This document shows positions 8,447 to 17,836 of a stretch of DNA of 64,000 nt, piece after piece. The position numbers and the translations under genes are program-made. Location of the stretch: the NCBI GenBank assembly GCA_937868095.1, contig CALMLO010000036.1, positions 124,001 to 188,000 on the forward strand. The letters are read 5' to 3'. The first letter of the stretch is position 1; every line of letters starts with the position of its first letter. The notes beneath the pieces were generated by a model. The model was given only the letters and a program-made list of their open reading frames with translations, ran no database searches and was not told the origin of the DNA. Source of the DNA: an uncultured Phycisphaerales bacterium (lineage in GTDB: Bacteria; Planctomycetota; Phycisphaerae; Sedimentisphaerales; Anaerohalosphaeraceae).

Positions 8447-8884
8447 TTATTTTTCAAGGAAGTTTTCGAGCAGTTCGGCCGCCAGACGGACAAACTGAGG
8501 ACACTCCTCGAAGGCCCCTGGTCTTTTGGATGCAGCCAGGCCTTCCGGTGTGCTCAGGTCAAAGCCGAGCAGTTGGCGGCAGTACAAAGAGCCGGCGTTC
8601 GCCTTGAACTGCTCCATGAGGGTCTGTGTTTTCCGGTAGAGGTCATGTTTGGTATTTTTGTCTTTGGGATCGGCTGTGCCGTACCGTAGGCCGAGCACCA
8701 AAATTGCTCCGGTGAGTGCTCCGCAGATGCCGCCTGTGCGGCCGATTCCTCCGCCCAGGCCGGCGGCCATCTTTAGGGCCGTTTCTTCATCCAGTCCGAA
8801 GCGGCTGCACCAGGCCGCCAGAACGGACTGGGAACAGTTGAATCCTTCCTGAAACAAGGATACGGCTCGTTCTGCCGGGGTCAT
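8447..8884 (-). CDS. C_GCAxxG_C_C family redox protein
   Basis: A 145-residue protein of the C_GCAxxG_C_C family, thought to be redox-active and often found near metal or electron-transfer genes. The conserved cysteines are in order: FNCSQSVLAAWC near residue 17, GGICGALTGAILVLG in the middle, and YCRQLLGFDL plus FEECPQFV toward the C terminus. The Gly-rich AAGLGGGIGRTGG segment precedes the central Cys. It is soluble and has no signal peptide. Its gene sits 49 bases after hisD on the same strand, but a 170-base gap separates it from the ACT-cysK group. The substrate or partner is unknown. Confidence 0.85.
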   Translation of the reverse strand: MTPAERAVSLFQEGFNCSQSVLAAWCSRFGLDEETALKMAAGLGGGIGRTGGICGALTGAILVLGLRYGTADPKDKNTKHDLYRKTQTLMEQFKANAGSLYCRQLLGFDLSTPEGLAASKRPGAFEECPQFVRLAAELLENFLEK

Positions 8885-8933
8885 TGCTGTTTTCCTTTCT
8901 TGTTCTTTTTTGGTTGAGGGGCGGTGTTGCCGT

Positions 8934-10238
8934 TCAGCGGAGACGTTTTTGGATGCTGGCCGCGTGGGCGTCGAGTCCTTCCGTCAGGGCCAGTCTGATT
9001 ATATTTTCTGCACTGCGGCGCAGCTGTTCCTCGGAGTATTCAATTATGCTGATGGATTTGATAAAGTCGTTGCTGGTAAGGGCACTGAAGTATCGGCTGG
9101 TTTGTCGGGTGGGCAGGGTATGGCTGGGGCCGGCCCAATAGTCTCCGACAGCCACGGGCGAATAGGGGCCGATAAAGACAGCGCCGGCGTTCCGGAGCCG
9201 GTCGGCGATTTTTCGGCTTTGGGGGCCGCACTGCACCTGAACATGTTCGGCGGCAAATTCGTTGGCCCAGTCAACGGCGGCATCAAGGGATTGGAATACA
9301 AGGATTCCGCTGTACTCGAGGAGGCATCTGGCCGCTCCTTCAGCGCGGTTCAGCTGTGACAGCTGCTTTTCGAGTTCGGCCAGCACATTGCGGGCGAAAG
9401 GAAGCGAGTCGGTTGCGAGAATGCCGGCGCCGGGATTGTGTTCGGCCTGGCTGAGGATGTCGGCGGCAACCCACTCCGGCTCGGCCTGCGAGTCGGCAAT
9501 GATGAGTACATCGCTGGGGCCGGCAAAGGAATCGATATCGACCATGCCGTACACCTCTTTTTTGGCCAGTTGGACGACATCGTGGCCGGGGCCGACGATT
9601 TTATCCACTTTTGGAATGGTTTGGGTGCCGAAGGCCAGCGCGGCGACAGCGTGGGCTCCGCCGAGCCGGTACACTTCTGTGATATTCAGTTCATAACAGA
9701 GACCGAGGATGACCGGGTGGATACTTGCCTGCCAGCGGGGAGGCGAGACGACAACTATTTCCTGTACGCCTGCCGTCTGGGCGGGGACGGCTGTCATAAT
9801 GAGTGTGCTCGGCAGGGGAGCACTGGCGCCGGGAATGCAAAGCCCCACTCGCTGAAGGGGAAGATAGCGGATTCCCGGATGAGAGGTTCTGCCGCCGATG
9901 AAGATTTGCGACTGGTAAAGCCGCACATTTTCAATGGCTTTGCGAAGGGATTGCAGAAGGGCGGGTTCAAGGCGGCTGTGTGCTTTTTTCAATTCTTCCG
10001 CTGAAATTCGGAACTCTTCCGGCGATAAGCGGACACGATCGAAACGCTCGCTGTACTCAGAAACAGCCGCGTCGCCGCGTTTGCCGACATCGGCGACGAT
10101 GTGACGAACTGAAGCGGCCAATTCCTGCTTGTCCTCAAGAAATGCCCTCATTGAATGTTCTTTGAGAAGGCGGCTGATTTTTGTGTCAAAATCCGGCTGT
10201 CCGTGGATGAGCAGGATGGATTCCAATTCGATGTTCAC
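8934..10238 (-). CDS. hisD: Histidinol dehydrogenase
   Basis: A 434-residue Zn2+ enzyme catalysing the last two steps of histidine synthesis, L-histidinol to L-histidine with two NAD+. The family blocks are present: [51 protein letters not shown] (zinc Gln/His region), [10 protein letters not shown] (catalytic Glu-His) and [11 protein letters not shown] (zinc Asp/His region). Length equals the usual 430-440. The start codon is GTG at 10238. No other his genes are adjacent; it follows an unrelated secreted-protein gene by 23 bases. Confidence 0.93.
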   Translation of the reverse strand: MNIELESILLIHGQPDFDTKISRLLKEHSMRAFLEDKQELAASVRHIVADVGKRGDAAVSEYSERFDRVRLSPEEFRISAEELKKAHSRLEPALLQSLRKAIENVRLYQSQIFIGGRTSHPGIRYLPLQRVGLCIPGASAPLPSTLIMTAVPAQTAGVQEIVVVSPPRWQASIHPVILGLCYELNITEVYRLGGAHAVAALAFGTQTIPKVDKIVGPGHDVVQLAKKEVYGMVDIDSFAGPSDVLIIADSQAEPEWVAADILSQAEHNPGAGILATDSLPFARNVLAELEKQLSQLNRAEGAARCLLEYSGILVFQSLDAAVDWANEFAAEHVQVQCGPQSRKIADRLRNAGAVFIGPYSPVAVGDYWAGPSHTLPTRQTSRYFSALTSNDFIKSISIIEYSEEQLRRSAENIIRLALTEGLDAHAASIQKRLR

Positions 10239-10261
10239 CGGCAGTCTCCCGAAAGAAAAGA

Positions 10262-11086
10262 TTAGGGGGTAAAATTGCCATGGGTGTAGGTTGGCACCGC
10301 TCCCTGAAGAAGGAGGAAGTTTCGCCCGCGAAATGCTGTGATGATTCCGGAGACTCGATATCGGCGGCGCTCGAGGGATTGCTTGTGCTGATGTTCGATT
10401 TGTTCGAGGGTCCGGCAGGGCAGAAGGATGAAAGTGCGTTCCGAAATGTTTCGTCCGAAGCCGTCGAGGACAAACTCTCCTGCAGCGCCGAGGCGTGTGA
10501 AGCGTCCGGTGCGGCTGACCAGCATGGTGTCTTCCTGCACGGCGGCAGAGGCGGTTTTGGCCATTTGGCTGAAATCGGTTTTCTGGGCCGGCTTCATCCT
10601 TTGCAGGATATCAGGGGGAATTACCGATGATTCGTTGGGGTCGGCAGCGGTGCGGAGGATATTGACCATTTCTTTAGGGGCCGGTTTTGCGGTGTTTGTT
10701 TCTGCGTCAGGTTCGGGTGCGGTTTTTAGGGGAGCCGCATCGAAAACGTAAAGGAAATTGTTTTTTTGGTACTGGGTTACGACGGCGTCGATGCGGACAG
10801 CCACCTGTTTCTGTGATCCGGCATACGAGAGAATCTTCTCGAGGGCGCTGCTGGGCAGAATGGTCAGTTCGGTTCCAGCGGGGACGGTTACCTTGCCGGC
10901 GGTAAGGTCGATATTGGGGAGAAACCGCCAGGCCTTGGTTTTTTCGTTCAGACGGGCGATGCCCTCGATCTGACGAAACTCCAGCCCTTCCGGCAGAAGG
11001 CGCGGGGATGATTCAGCGGCCTGGAGGCAGGCCGTCTGAACGGCTAAGGCGAGCATCAAAGCAGGAATAAACGGTCGATTGGTCAT
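10262..11086 (-). CDS. Secreted protein of unknown function
   Basis: A 274-residue protein with a signal peptide (MTNRPFIPALMLALAVQTA, cleavage likely near AAES). A compact beta-rich N-terminal part follows (LEFRQIEGIARLNEKTKAWRF, TVPAGTELTILPSSALEKIL), which reads like a barrel-type small domain. Then come a Pro/Ala/Thr-rich linker (about residues 125-150) and a second beta-rich domain near the end (RRRYRVSGIITAFRGRNFLLL). The two 'V.A.V..YQK.NFLYV' and 'VSGIITAFRGRNFLLL' stretches resemble each other, hinting at a duplicated fold. I do not recognise a family. Its start overlaps the LOG-gene stop by one base, so translation is coupled. Confidence 0.65.
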   Translation of the reverse strand: MTNRPFIPALMLALAVQTACLQAAESSPRLLPEGLEFRQIEGIARLNEKTKAWRFLPNIDLTAGKVTVPAGTELTILPSSALEKILSYAGSQKQVAVRIDAVVTQYQKNNFLYVFDAAPLKTAPEPDAETNTAKPAPKEMVNILRTAADPNESSVIPPDILQRMKPAQKTDFSQMAKTASAAVQEDTMLVSRTGRFTRLGAAGEFVLDGFGRNISERTFILLPCRTLEQIEHQHKQSLERRRYRVSGIITAFRGRNFLLLQGAVPTYTHGNFTP

Positions 11087-11616
11087 TAAATCGCCTCTTG
11101 AAGAATGGTCAGAGCGCGGCGGGGAGTGTCGGCAATAGAGACACAGCGGGCGCTTTTGGAGTCGGCTTCGGCCATCATCTGCACCAGCGGCTGCCAGAAT
11201 GTTCCTATCAGAATAATGGGTTTGTCCGCTTCCCTGAATCCCTTGTTTTTGTGCTCCCAGACATCGGCCAGTTCGAGGAGGGTTCCTGTTCCGCCGGCAA
11301 AGACGATGTAAGCGCTGCCGAGACGGATCAGAGTTGTCAGCCGTTCGGTGAGCGTGTCGGTTTGGATTTCATCGGTGATGTATTCGTTTGGGCCGCTGCG
11401 TTTGAAGGCCCGGCAGGTTACGCCGATGACTTTGCCGCCGGCGGCCGCTGCCCCTTTGGCGGAGGCCCGCATGATTCCTTCATAGCCGCCGTTGGCAATG
11501 GCAAAACCGTGCTGCGCCAGCAAAGCCCCCATCTGCTCGGCTGTTTTAAAGACTTCTTCGTGTTCGGCGGCTCGGCCGCTTCCGAACAGCGTGATGATGG
11601 TCTGCTGACGATTCAT
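11086..11616 (-). CDS. LOG-family / SLOG protein (TIGR00725-like)
   Basis: A 176-residue Rossmann-fold protein of the LOG ('lysine decarboxylase-like') superfamily, whose members include cytokinin-activating phosphoribohydrolases that cleave nucleotide 5'-monophosphates. The nucleotide-binding motifs are IITLFGSGRA at the N terminus, IANGGYEGIMRASAKGA (about residues 40-57) and the catalytic-loop-like VFAGGTGTLLELADVW (about 104-119). The canonical PGGxGTxxE motif reads AGGTGTLLE here, so the first Pro is Ala. It overlaps the aconitase stop by four bases (ATGA) and the next gene by one base. The true substrate is unknown. Confidence 0.8.
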   Translation of the reverse strand: MNRQQTIITLFGSGRAAEHEEVFKTAEQMGALLAQHGFAIANGGYEGIMRASAKGAAAAGGKVIGVTCRAFKRSGPNEYITDEIQTDTLTERLTTLIRLGSAYIVFAGGTGTLLELADVWEHKNKGFREADKPIILIGTFWQPLVQMMAEADSKSARCVSIADTPRRALTILQEAI

Positions 11617-13589
11617 GATGGCCTGACCTTCTTTTTGATATAGTTCAGCAGTCCTGCTGAGAGGAGGATTTCACGTTCACGAGGTGAAAGCGCCAGACGC
11701 CCTTTGAAAACCTCACCTGTTGTACGATTGAAGATTTCTACCTCCTGTGCGTTTTGGATTGCGGCTGTCAAGTCCGGGATTTCAAGTTCGTCGCCTTCCT
11801 TAATTTTGTCATAGTCCGCCGGGTTGGTAAATTCGATGGGGACGATGGCAAAGTTAATAAGGTTGGCCTTGTGGATACGTTCGATGGACTTGGCCAGCAC
11901 GGCTCGCACGCCCAGATACATGGGGCATAAAGCGGCGTGTTCGCGGCTGGAACCCTGTCCGTAGCTTTCACCGGCTGCGACAATGCCCGCCAGACCCTGT
12001 TTTTTCAGGTCGAGACATCGCTGGGCAAAGGTTGGTTTGCCTTCTTCATTGAAGCAGTTAAAAACATATTTGGAATATTCGGGCACATTGGAGCGGTATT
12101 TGAGGAAAGTGCCGGCGGGCATAATGTGGTCTGTTGTGATTTTATCGCCGCATTTGAGCAGGACGCGACCCTTGAGGTTGTCCGGCAGCGGTGCGGGGGA
12201 TTCAGGCACGACGATGGTGGGGCCTCGCACGACCACGGCCGTTGAGATTCTGTCGGGGGGCAGCGGCGGGTCAATCATGGTGTCGTCGATGTGAAACTCT
12301 TTTGGGAATTTGACAGCAGGATATCGCAGACCGACCATTTCTTTGAGGGTTCGGGGGTCTGTAATTTCGCCGAGGATGGCGGAGGCGGCGGCGGTCTCCG
12401 GGCTGACAAGGTAGCACTGGTCGCCTTTGGTTCCAGTGCGGCCGGGGAAATTGCGGTTAAAGGTTCGCAGGGTAACGACGCCGTCGCCTGGGGAAAATCC
12501 CTGGCCAATGCAGGGACCGCAGGCACACTCGAGAATGCGTGCTCCGGCAGCGATGAGGTCGGCCAGCGCGCCATTGGAGGCGAGCATCTCAAGGACCTGG
12601 CGGCTGCCTGGGGCGATGCCGAGTTCGACGGAGGGGTCAATTTTGCGGCCTTTGAGGATTTCGGCGGCTGTCATTAAATCTGCATAACTTGAATTGGTGC
12701 AGCTGCCGAGAACGACCTGTCCGATTTTTCGTCCGGCGATTTCTTCGACGGGTACGACATTATCCGGCGAAGAGGGACAGGCCGCCATGGGTACCAAGTT
12801 GGATAAGTCGATTTCAATCAGCCGGTCATAGGCGGCGTCAGGATCCGCTTCCAGCGGACGATAATGATGAGAACGATGCTGGGCTTCCAGAAACTGTTCC
12901 GTCATTTGGTCGCTGGGGAAAATACTGGTGGTCACGCCTAACTCGGCACCCATATTGGTAATGGTTGCCCGCTGGGGTACGGTGAGTGCTGCCGCGCCCG
13001 GCCCGAAGTACTCTATGACAGAATCCACATTGCCTTTGGTTGTGAGGATACTGAGGAGTTTGAGAATCACGTCTTTGCTGGAGACCCAATCGTTGAGGCG
13101 GCCGGTCAGGCGGACGCCGATAACCCTTGGGCAGGTCATGTAAAAAGCCCCGCCGCCCATAGCCGAAGCAACGTCCAGCCCGCCGGCCCCAATGGCCAGC
13201 ATTCCCAGTCCGCCGCCGGTGGGAGTATGAGAATCGCTGCCCAGAAGGGTTGCTCCGGGTTTGCCGAAGCGTTCAAGATGGACCTGATGGCAGATTCCGT
13301 TGCCTGGGCGGGAGTGATAAACCCCCACCTTTCGGGCAATGCTCTGGAGATAGAGGTGGTCATTGTGATTTTCCGGTCCGAACTGGGCCATATTATGATC
13401 GACATAGCTGACAGACAGCTCCGTGCGAACGCGAGCGATGCCCATCGACTCAAAGAGCAGAAAGGCCGTTGTTCCGGTGGCGTCTTGGGTGAGGGTTTGG
13501 TCAATGCGGATTCCAATGGGCTCGCCCGGCTGAAGCCGACCTTCGAGCAGGTGGCTTTGAAGGATTTTGCAGGTGAGTGTTTGACTCAT
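11613..13589 (-). CDS. acnA: Aconitate hydratase
   Basis: A 658-residue [4Fe-4S] enzyme interconverting citrate and isocitrate in the TCA cycle. The cluster cysteines appear as LGSCTNSSYADL and ECACGPCIGQG; SDSHTPTGGGLG, SSREHAALCP and GDKITTDHIMPAG complete the active site. The length is that of the shorter, mitochondrial-like aconitases rather than the roughly 890-residue AcnA/IRP type. The swivel domain is at the C terminus (from about residue 470). It is the first gene of a minus-strand run with the LOG gene and a secreted protein, with an AT-rich upstream region of about 230 bases likely holding its promoter. Confidence 0.92.
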   Translation of the reverse strand: MSQTLTCKILQSHLLEGRLQPGEPIGIRIDQTLTQDATGTTAFLLFESMGIARVRTELSVSYVDHNMAQFGPENHNDHLYLQSIARKVGVYHSRPGNGICHQVHLERFGKPGATLLGSDSHTPTGGGLGMLAIGAGGLDVASAMGGGAFYMTCPRVIGVRLTGRLNDWVSSKDVILKLLSILTTKGNVDSVIEYFGPGAAALTVPQRATITNMGAELGVTTSIFPSDQMTEQFLEAQHRSHHYRPLEADPDAAYDRLIEIDLSNLVPMAACPSSPDNVVPVEEIAGRKIGQVVLGSCTNSSYADLMTAAEILKGRKIDPSVELGIAPGSRQVLEMLASNGALADLIAAGARILECACGPCIGQGFSPGDGVVTLRTFNRNFPGRTGTKGDQCYLVSPETAAASAILGEITDPRTLKEMVGLRYPAVKFPKEFHIDDTMIDPPLPPDRISTAVVVRGPTIVVPESPAPLPDNLKGRVLLKCGDKITTDHIMPAGTFLKYRSNVPEYSKYVFNCFNEEGKPTFAQRCLDLKKQGLAGIVAAGESYGQGSSREHAALCPMYLGVRAVLAKSIERIHKANLINFAIVPIEFTNPADYDKIKEGDELEIPDLTAAIQNAQEVEIFNRTTGEVFKGRLALSPREREILLSAGLLNYIKKKVRPS

Positions 13590-13823
13590 TCTAAGATCCT
13601 GTCAATTCAAAAGTTATATTTTTTGAACTTTCATCTTTCTAAACTTTTATAGCATAAATAAAGAGATTTTACAAGCAAGGGGATTGATTTGTTATTTTGA
13701 AAAGATTTTTTGAAAAGATTTGTGTAATAATAAGGGGCGTTTTTTGATGATGATTGTCCAAATATAGACAAAGTATCTCTGTAATGGAAAAAGTAGTTCT
13801 TATGGTTTTTGGGAAAAGAGGGT

Positions 13824-14729
13824 ATGGGACCAATTTCGGGAAATCGAGTTGAAATAGAACGAAAAACAGGGAAGTACAAACTTCGCCGGAAGGGCCTTGC
13901 CGGTTTTACGTGGGAGGATATGGAGCGGCTGGAGCGTCTGGTTGAAAAAGGGCTTCGAGCGGTCGGCCTGTACCAAGTCGGCTTTCAGAATCTTTTTGAC
14001 TTTCGCACAGAGCTGATTGAGACGGCTTTTGCGAGATTGCCGGACGCCTTTGACGGGTTTCGAGTGCTTTGGCTGTCGGATTTTCATATTGAGCCGCTGG
14101 AGGGGCTGGCGGAGGCGCTGATTTCACATCTTGCCCCCCTTTCTTTTGACATAGCCATCCTCGGCGGCGATTGTGCCTTTCATTATGACCTGACGGAGGC
14201 GGCGGTTGCGCGGATGCGGACGATTGCAGAGCCGCTGCTGAAACGGGCGCCTGTGTACGGGATTCTCGGCAATCACGACCGGTATGAAATGGGCAAAATC
14301 CTTGAGCAGTGGGGGGTGCGGATGCTTGTGAACGAGCATTGCCGGCTTGAACGCGACGGCCAGGTTCTTTATTTGGCGGGGGTGGACGATTGCCATTATT
14401 TCAAGGGAGATGATTTGGATACGGCGGCTGAAGGGATTCCTTCGGACAGTTTTTCGATCCTCTTGTCTCATTCTCCGGAAATAATTCACAAAACAGACGG
14501 GTATTCCATTGATTTGTGTCTGTGCGGACATACGCACGGAGGACAAGTCTGCCTGCCGGGGGGCTTCCCGCCGGTTATTTGTGCCTCGGTGAGTCGGAAA
14601 TATGCACGCGGACTATGGCAAAAAGGCCGTATGAAAGGGTATACCTCGCGAGGAATCGGTGTTTCCGGGATCCCGGTTCGCTTTTTTTGTCCGCCTGAGG
14701 TTACGCTGCTGACTTTACGGAAGGAATAG
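13824..14729 (+). CDS. Calcineurin-like metallophosphoesterase (YkuE/LpxG-like)
   Basis: An about 301-residue metallophosphoesterase. Metal-binding motifs in order: LWLSDFHIE (D-x-H), ILGGDCAFH (GGD, where GD is usual), GILGNHDRYE (GNHD), LLSHSPE and LCLCGHTHGGQ. This set and spacing match the YkuE/LpxG group, which acts on UDP-diacylglucosamine or other phosphodiesters. The N terminus lacks the usual membrane anchor and instead has a charged segment of about 70 residues. ATG 13824 is one choice; TTG 13809 and ATG 13920 (preceded by GGGAGG) are alternatives. A short tandem TGAAAAGATTTTT repeat lies upstream near 13695-13720. Confidence 0.82.
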   Translation: MGPISGNRVEIERKTGKYKLRRKGLAGFTWEDMERLERLVEKGLRAVGLYQVGFQNLFDFRTELIETAFARLPDAFDGFRVLWLSDFHIEPLEGLAEALISHLAPLSFDIAILGGDCAFHYDLTEAAVARMRTIAEPLLKRAPVYGILGNHDRYEMGKILEQWGVRMLVNEHCRLERDGQVLYLAGVDDCHYFKGDDLDTAAEGIPSDSFSILLSHSPEIIHKTDGYSIDLCLCGHTHGGQVCLPGGFPPVICASVSRKYARGLWQKGRMKGYTSRGIGVSGIPVRFFCPPEVTLLTLRKE

Positions 14730-14829
14730 ATACTTAAAGCGAGAGTTGCGCCTGCGGTGGATGGAACGAAACTGTAAGCTCTTTTCAGTTTGTTAAGTCG
14801 GTAAAACATTAACTTGGGAAGAATTGGGC

Positions 14830-14858
14830 TTGACGGATTTTTCCAAGGAAGGTATATT
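14830..14858 (+). promoter_or_regulatory. Promoter of tRNA-Leu(CAG)
   Basis: A -35 TTGACG (14830-14835), 17 bases of spacing and a -10 TATATT (14853-14858) lie just ahead of the tRNA. This puts the transcription start only a few bases before the mature 5' end at 14870. Confidence 0.65.
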
Positions 14859-14869
14859 TTGCTTTTGCT

Positions 14870-14954
14870 GCGGATGTGGCGGAATTGGCAGACGCGCAGG
14901 CTTCAGGTGCCTGTGGGCATTGCGCTCGTGGAGGTTCGACTCCTCTCATCCGCA
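14870..14954 (+). tRNA. tRNA-Leu (anticodon CAG)
   Basis: An 85-base class II tRNA. The acceptor GCGGATG pairs with CATCCGC, the discriminator is A, and the anticodon loop reads TTCAGGT with CAG. It has the leucine-type long variable arm and a T-arm GGTTCGACTCC. The 3' CCA is not encoded, and a run of five T follows. Confidence 0.93.
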
Positions 14955-15116
14955 TTTTTCACAAGGAGAGTTATTGAGTCTTTTTGTCGGCTATATTTGA
15001 CTGTTTATATCCTCTTTTTTTAACGATTTTCTGTGTTCAATTCCGATATTTTAGTAAAAGAAATGCTGAAATGGGTTGTTAAAATGGGGAATCTGTTGAG
15101 GTTTGGGAGATAAAAG

Positions 15117-15806
15117 ATGGTCAACTGGCTGCTTCTTGCTGCAGCGGCGGGGCCGGCTTCGGATGGTGAAAGTCTGGTGCGCCAGACCATTGATTTGCTG
15201 TGGGAGCAGATTACCGGGCTGACGTGGTTTCAGGCCGTGCTGGCTATTTCGTTTGGGGTGGTTTATTTGCTTTATGGCTGGCGAATCTTCCGAGTGCTGG
15301 TTGTAATCAGTTTTGGGATGATCGGGATGTTTGCCGGGATGAAGGCGGGGGAGCAGTTTGGAAATCTGGTTGTTGGCGGACTGGCAGGGACGGCGATCGC
15401 GGCCTTTTTGGCTGTGCCGCTGATGAAGTGGTGTGTGAGCATTCTTGGGGCCGCCGCAGGGGGGATTCTCACCAGCGGCATCTGGTATGCCTGTCAGCTG
15501 CCTGAACAATATATCTGGGCGGGGGCCATTATCGGAATTGTTGCGGGGGGAATGATTTCCTTTATTCTTCTGAAGGCAGCGGTGATGCTGTTTACCAGTT
15601 TGGGGGGCAGTCTGATTACGATGGTTGGGGTTTTGGCACTGCTTCATGAGTATGAGATGAGCCGGGCGGAGCCGACTCGCTATATTGAAGACTTAATTTA
15701 TCTTCATCCGTGGTTTCTTCCGACGGTAATTATTGTGCCGACGCTGATTGGGATGTTTATTCAGCACAAGTTTATTCAGCACTCCTCCAAGTGGGATTTG
15801 AAGTAA
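15117..15806 (+). CDS. Polytopic membrane protein of unknown function (DUF4203-like)
   Basis: A 229-residue protein with about six hydrophobic segments (roughly residues 38-58, 60-76, 84-101, 105-122, 132-152, 158-175) and a last one near 200-218. Many Gly and Ala fill the segments, as in TMEM198/DUF4203-type proteins. Both N and C ends are short, and the tail is basic (HKFIQHSSKWDLK). A GGGAGAT site precedes the ATG. No catalytic motif is visible, and neither neighbour suggests a function. It lies alone between tRNA-Leu and the convergent glnS. Confidence 0.65.
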   Translation: MVNWLLLAAAAGPASDGESLVRQTIDLLWEQITGLTWFQAVLAISFGVVYLLYGWRIFRVLVVISFGMIGMFAGMKAGEQFGNLVVGGLAGTAIAAFLAVPLMKWCVSILGAAAGGILTSGIWYACQLPEQYIWAGAIIGIVAGGMISFILLKAAVMLFTSLGGSLITMVGVLALLHEYEMSRAEPTRYIEDLIYLHPWFLPTVIIVPTLIGMFIQHKFIQHSSKWDLK

Positions 15807-15868
15807 GCTGTCTGTTGGGCAGGCATTTTTGGTTTGAATGATTCCGTTTTGCTGCCGGTTTGGTGTTT

Positions 15869-17581
15869 CTACGGATTTGCGTCAGTCTGGGATTTCTGCT
15901 GAATTTTGGACCAGGTATCTTTGAGGATGACGGTTCGGTTGAAAACGAGCCGGCCTTCGGATGTGTCGGAGTCAGTGCAGAAATAGCCGAGCCGTTCAAA
16001 CTGCCAGCGGTCGAGGGGTTTGGTGTTTTTTAAAGAGGGTTCGACCTTGCAGCCGGTCAGGATTTTGAGGGAATCCGGATTGATATTGACGGTGAAATCC
16101 TGCTCTTCGGGTGCGTCTTCGGGGTTTTCTTTTGTAAAGAGATGCTCATAGAGCCGCACTTCGGCATCGAGGGCGTGGGCAGCGCTGACCCAGTGGATTG
16201 TGGCCTTGACTTTTCGTCCGTCGGGGGCTTCTCCGCCTCGGGTGGCCGGGTCATAGGTACAGTGAAGTTCGAGGATATTGCCGGCGGAATCTTTGACGAC
16301 GTTTTCACATTTGATGAAATAACCGTAGCGCAGACGGACTTCCCGGCCGGGCGCCAGGCGGTAAAACTTTTTGGGCGGGTTTTCCATGAAGTCATCCTGC
16401 TCGATGTACAGTACTTTGGAGAAGGGGACCTGGCGTGTTCCGGCGGCTGGATCTTCGGGGTTGTTAATCGCTTCGAGCATTTCAGTCTGTCCGTCGGGAT
16501 AATTGGTCAGGACGACTTTGAGAGGATTGAGGACGGCCATGACACGCGGCGAGGTTTTGTTGAGGTCTTCGCGCAGGCAGTGTTCGAGGAGGGCATAATC
16601 GACGGTGCTGTTGAATTTGTTGACGCCGATGACCTTGCAGAAATTGCGGATAGCCTCTGGGGAATAGCCGCGTCGCCGCAGCCCGCTCAGGGTAGGCATT
16701 CGAGGGTCATCCCAGCCGCGGACGTAGTTTTCTTTGACCAGCCGCAGCAGTTTTCGTTTGCTCATCAGGGTATAGGTGAGATTGAGACGGGCAAACTCAA
16801 TCTGACGGGGATGATGGATGCCCAACTGGTCCAGAAACCAGTCGTAAAGCGGCCGGTGATTTTCAAACTCGAGGGTACAAATTGAATGGGTGATTCCCTC
16901 GATGGAATCCTCCAGGCCGTGCGCCCAGTCATACATTGGGTAAATGCACCACTGATCGCCGGTGCGGTGATGAGTGGCGTGAAGGATGCGGTACATCACA
17001 GGGTCGCGCATGTTCAGGTTGGGATGGGCCATATCGATTTTGGCTTTGAGGGTTCGCGAGCCGTCGGGAAATTCGCCTTTTTTCATCCGTTCAAACAGGT
17101 CGAGATTTTCTTCGACACTTCGGCTGCGATAGGGGCTGTTTTTGCCCGGCTCGATGAGGGTGCCTCGGTATTGGCGGGTTTCCTCGGCGGACAGGTCGCA
17201 GACATAGGCCTTGCCTTTTTTGATGAGTTCTACAGCCCAATCATACATTTGCTGAAAATAATCGGAGGCGAAATAGAGACGGTCTTCCCAGTCCCATCCC
17301 AGCCAGCGGACGTCTTCAATAATGGCATCGACATATTCCTGGTCTTCTTTGGAGGGATTGGTGTCGTCAAAACGCAGGTTGCATTTGCCGCCAAACTCCT
17401 GAGCAATACCGAAGTTCAGGCAGATACTTTTGGCATGGCCGATGTGGAGATAGCCGTTGGGTTCTGGGGGGAAGCGTGTGTGGACCCGTCCGCCCCAGGT
17501 GCCTTTGGCACAGTCTTCTGCAACGATTTGGCGGATAAAATCCATCCGCTGGATTGAGTTTTCCTGGTTTTGTGTATCCAT
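15869..17581 (-). CDS. glnS: Glutaminyl-tRNA synthetase
   Basis: A 570-residue class I synthetase charging tRNA-Gln directly. The HIGH region [15 protein letters not shown] (about residues 35-49) and the KMSKS loop LMSKRKL mark the catalytic domain. FDDTNP and the C-terminal beta-barrel anticodon-binding region (from about 355, ending in the family-typical [14 protein letters not shown]) follow. MDTQNQEN is chosen as start because the open frame upstream lacks family residues. It is divergent from gltX, and the two coding starts are 255 bases apart. Together they indicate that this organism has both a GluRS and a dedicated GlnRS. Confidence 0.94.
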   Translation of the reverse strand: MDTQNQENSIQRMDFIRQIVAEDCAKGTWGGRVHTRFPPEPNGYLHIGHAKSICLNFGIAQEFGGKCNLRFDDTNPSKEDQEYVDAIIEDVRWLGWDWEDRLYFASDYFQQMYDWAVELIKKGKAYVCDLSAEETRQYRGTLIEPGKNSPYRSRSVEENLDLFERMKKGEFPDGSRTLKAKIDMAHPNLNMRDPVMYRILHATHHRTGDQWCIYPMYDWAHGLEDSIEGITHSICTLEFENHRPLYDWFLDQLGIHHPRQIEFARLNLTYTLMSKRKLLRLVKENYVRGWDDPRMPTLSGLRRRGYSPEAIRNFCKVIGVNKFNSTVDYALLEHCLREDLNKTSPRVMAVLNPLKVVLTNYPDGQTEMLEAINNPEDPAAGTRQVPFSKVLYIEQDDFMENPPKKFYRLAPGREVRLRYGYFIKCENVVKDSAGNILELHCTYDPATRGGEAPDGRKVKATIHWVSAAHALDAEVRLYEHLFTKENPEDAPEEQDFTVNINPDSLKILTGCKVEPSLKNTKPLDRWQFERLGYFCTDSDTSEGRLVFNRTVILKDTWSKIQQKSQTDANP

Positions 17582-17836
17582 TACTGCAATTTTCTTTTTC
17601 TGGAGCTGTCTTGTTCTGAAATCACAGGTCTTTGTAAAGCACACTTGGATTATGGAGTTATAACCTTATATTTGTTTGTGTTTTTTTCAACAAAAAGTTT
17701 TCAGAATCCTGCCCGGCAGAAGATTTTTGAGTGTGCGTCTGTTTTTGAGGGGGGAGGATTGAAGTTTCTTGACTTCTTGTGCAGGATGACCTACCTTGTT
17801 GGGTTTACTGCAGAAACTGAAAATAGAGGTCATTCT